The translations under genes were made by a program, and so were the position numbers. This document shows, piece after piece, positions 12,408-13,139 of a DNA stretch of 13,139 bases; the stretch's first letter is position 1; every line of letters starts with the position of its first letter. This DNA comes from Dehalococcoidia bacterium. GTDB lineage: Bacteria; Chloroflexota; Dehalococcoidia; Dehalococcoidales; UBA1222. The stretch covers positions 1 to 13,139 of the forward strand of contig WQTJ01000111.1 of NCBI GenBank assembly GCA_009786345.1, written 5' to 3'. The notes beneath the pieces were generated by a model. The model was not told where the DNA came from and made no database searches. It was given only the letters and a program-made list of their open reading frames with translations.

Positions 12408-13139
12408 GAGTTTACTCCGTTAAAACGCCCTATGATGAGTGTTGAATTGTGTCCGCCGAATCCGAAGGCATTGGTAAGGGCAAGGTTTACTTTATGATGG
12501 CGTGCTTGGTTTGGAACATAGTCTAGGTCACAGTCAGGATCTGGATTGTGCAAGTTAATGGTTGGCGGAATAACACTTTCGTTGACTACCAGCGCACAGA
12601 ATGCTGCTTCTGCTGCACCGGCAGCACCAAGAAGGTGTCCTGTCATGGATTTAGTAGAACTTACTGGGATTTTGTATGCGTAATTCCCAAAGACACTCTT
12701 GATAGCGCGTGTTTCCATCTTATCGTTAAGTTGCGTAGATGTGCCGTGGGCGTTGATATAGTCTATCTGTTCCGGTGCTAAGTGGGCGAGTTCAAGAGCT
12801 CGCTGCATGGAGCGTATGCCTCCGGCTCCGCTTTCAATAGGCTTTGTCATATGATAAGCATCGGCACTGGCACCGTATGATACAACCTCGGCTAAGATGT
12901 GAGCCCCGCGTTGTTGAGCGTGACCTAAGCTTTCCAGTAACAATACTGCTGCGCCTTCGCTCATGACGAAGCCATCGCGTGCGGCATCAAAAGGGCGTGA
13001 GGCTGTACTTGGGGCGTCATTGCGCGTTGAAAGACCTTTGAGTGCGTTGAACCCGGCTATACCTAAAGGGTTGATAGAAGCTTCTGCTCCTCCGGCAAAT
13101 ATAGCAGAAATGCCACCGCGCTTAATCGTTTCAAAAGCG
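12404..13139 (-). CDS. fabF: Beta-ketoacyl-ACP synthase II, C-terminal part (5' end outside window)
   Basis: FabF elongates acyl-ACP by condensing it with malonyl-ACP. The minus-strand frame is open to the right edge. The visible part starts [17 protein letters not shown], then [39 protein letters not shown] and MSEGAAVLL. The methionine at 12964 is therefore internal, and roughly the first 165 residues, including the catalytic cysteine, lie outside. Two catalytic histidines are visible: INAHGTST (equivalent to His303 of E. coli FabF) and [12 protein letters not shown] (His340, with its lysine in SSTKS). The C-terminal gating loop is [13 protein letters not shown]. No defect is seen. It overlaps recJ by 4 nt and is the most upstream visible gene of the minus-strand operon. 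Placement near plsY and lipB fits shared use of acyl-ACP. Confidence 0.96.
   Translation of the reverse strand, partial: AFETIKRGGISAIFAGGAEASINPLGIAGFNALKGLSTRNDAPSTASRPFDAARDGFVMSEGAAVLLLESLGHAQQRGAHILAEVVSYGASADAYHMTKPIESGAGGIRSMQRALELAHLAPEQIDYINAHGTSTQLNDKMETRAIKSVFGNYAYKIPVSSTKSMTGHLLGAAGAAEAAFCALVVNESVIPPTINLHNPDPDCDLDYVPNQARHHKVNLALTNAFGFGGHNSTLIIGRFNGVNS
12415..12418 (-). promoter_or_regulatory. Shine-Dalgarno GGAG deciding the TTG start of recJ
   Basis: On the minus strand GGAG is followed by seven bases (TAAACTC) and then TTG AGT CGC AGC CGT TGG. The TTG shares two bases with the fabF TGA stop, so the recJ start is probably reached by ribosomes finishing fabF as well as by this site. 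Confidence 0.65.

Noticed and set aside
1..13139. tRNA or rRNA genes, CRISPR arrays, insertion-sequence ends, phage or integrase genes.
   Set aside because: None were seen by eye on either strand; gaps are short and the longest non-gene stretches (about 130 nt or less) hold no such structures.

Overview
The window is a gene-dense bacterial chromosomal segment of moderate GC with no RNA genes, insertion sequences, CRISPR arrays or phage genes that I can see. The RecJ (N-terminal WNLLPQLP, about 573 aa), LipA, PlsY (C-terminal GSWKRV...KDRF) and Lgt (GRVGC...NGCCYG class) proteins remind me most of Chloroflexota, in particular Dehalococcoidia. The DUF6440 protein, the trp enzymes and the Phd/YefM antitoxin look as much like Clostridia. 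The organism is therefore a tentative guess from family resemblance, not a proven assignment.

Positions 1-3793 (+) are the distal part of a tryptophan operon in the order trpB(partial)-trpA-trpD-trpC-trpF. Genes overlap or lie within 15 nt of each other, so they are probably one transcript. Together they take chorismate-derived anthranilate to tryptophan: TrpD, TrpF, TrpC, then the TrpA/TrpB complex. trpE and trpG are not in the window. TrpA, TrpC and especially TrpD depart from the textbook active-site signatures at known functional positions.

Positions 3794-4846 (+) are a small accessory patch. It holds an intact Phd/YefM antitoxin, preceded by a set of TTGTA/TACAA repeats that look like an operator. 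A clearly recognisable but destroyed RelE/ParE toxin follows (two frameshifts and two in-frame stops), then a DUF6440 small protein. This is a toxin-antitoxin module caught in decay.

Positions 4847-7442 (+) carry a DUF503 (YlxP-like) protein directly followed, 4 nt later, by a large DEAD/DEAH helicase with a C-terminal cysteine cluster (MrfA/YprA type). Positions 7443-7524 contain a good TATAAT box, and then lgt (prolipoprotein diacylglyceryl transferase) closes the plus-strand half at 8364.

Positions 8398-13139 (-) are a converging, tightly packed operon read from right to left: fabF(partial)-recJ-plsY-lipB-lipA. It joins fatty-acid elongation, phospholipid acylation and lipoate synthesis (all of which draw on acyl-ACP or acyl-phosphate) with the single-strand exonuclease RecJ. 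recJ and lipA appear to start with TTG, each with a well-spaced Shine-Dalgarno sequence. I did not find a wholly new system. The most informative signals are the decayed toxin with its surviving antitoxin and operator, and the unusual catalytic-site composition of the trp enzymes.
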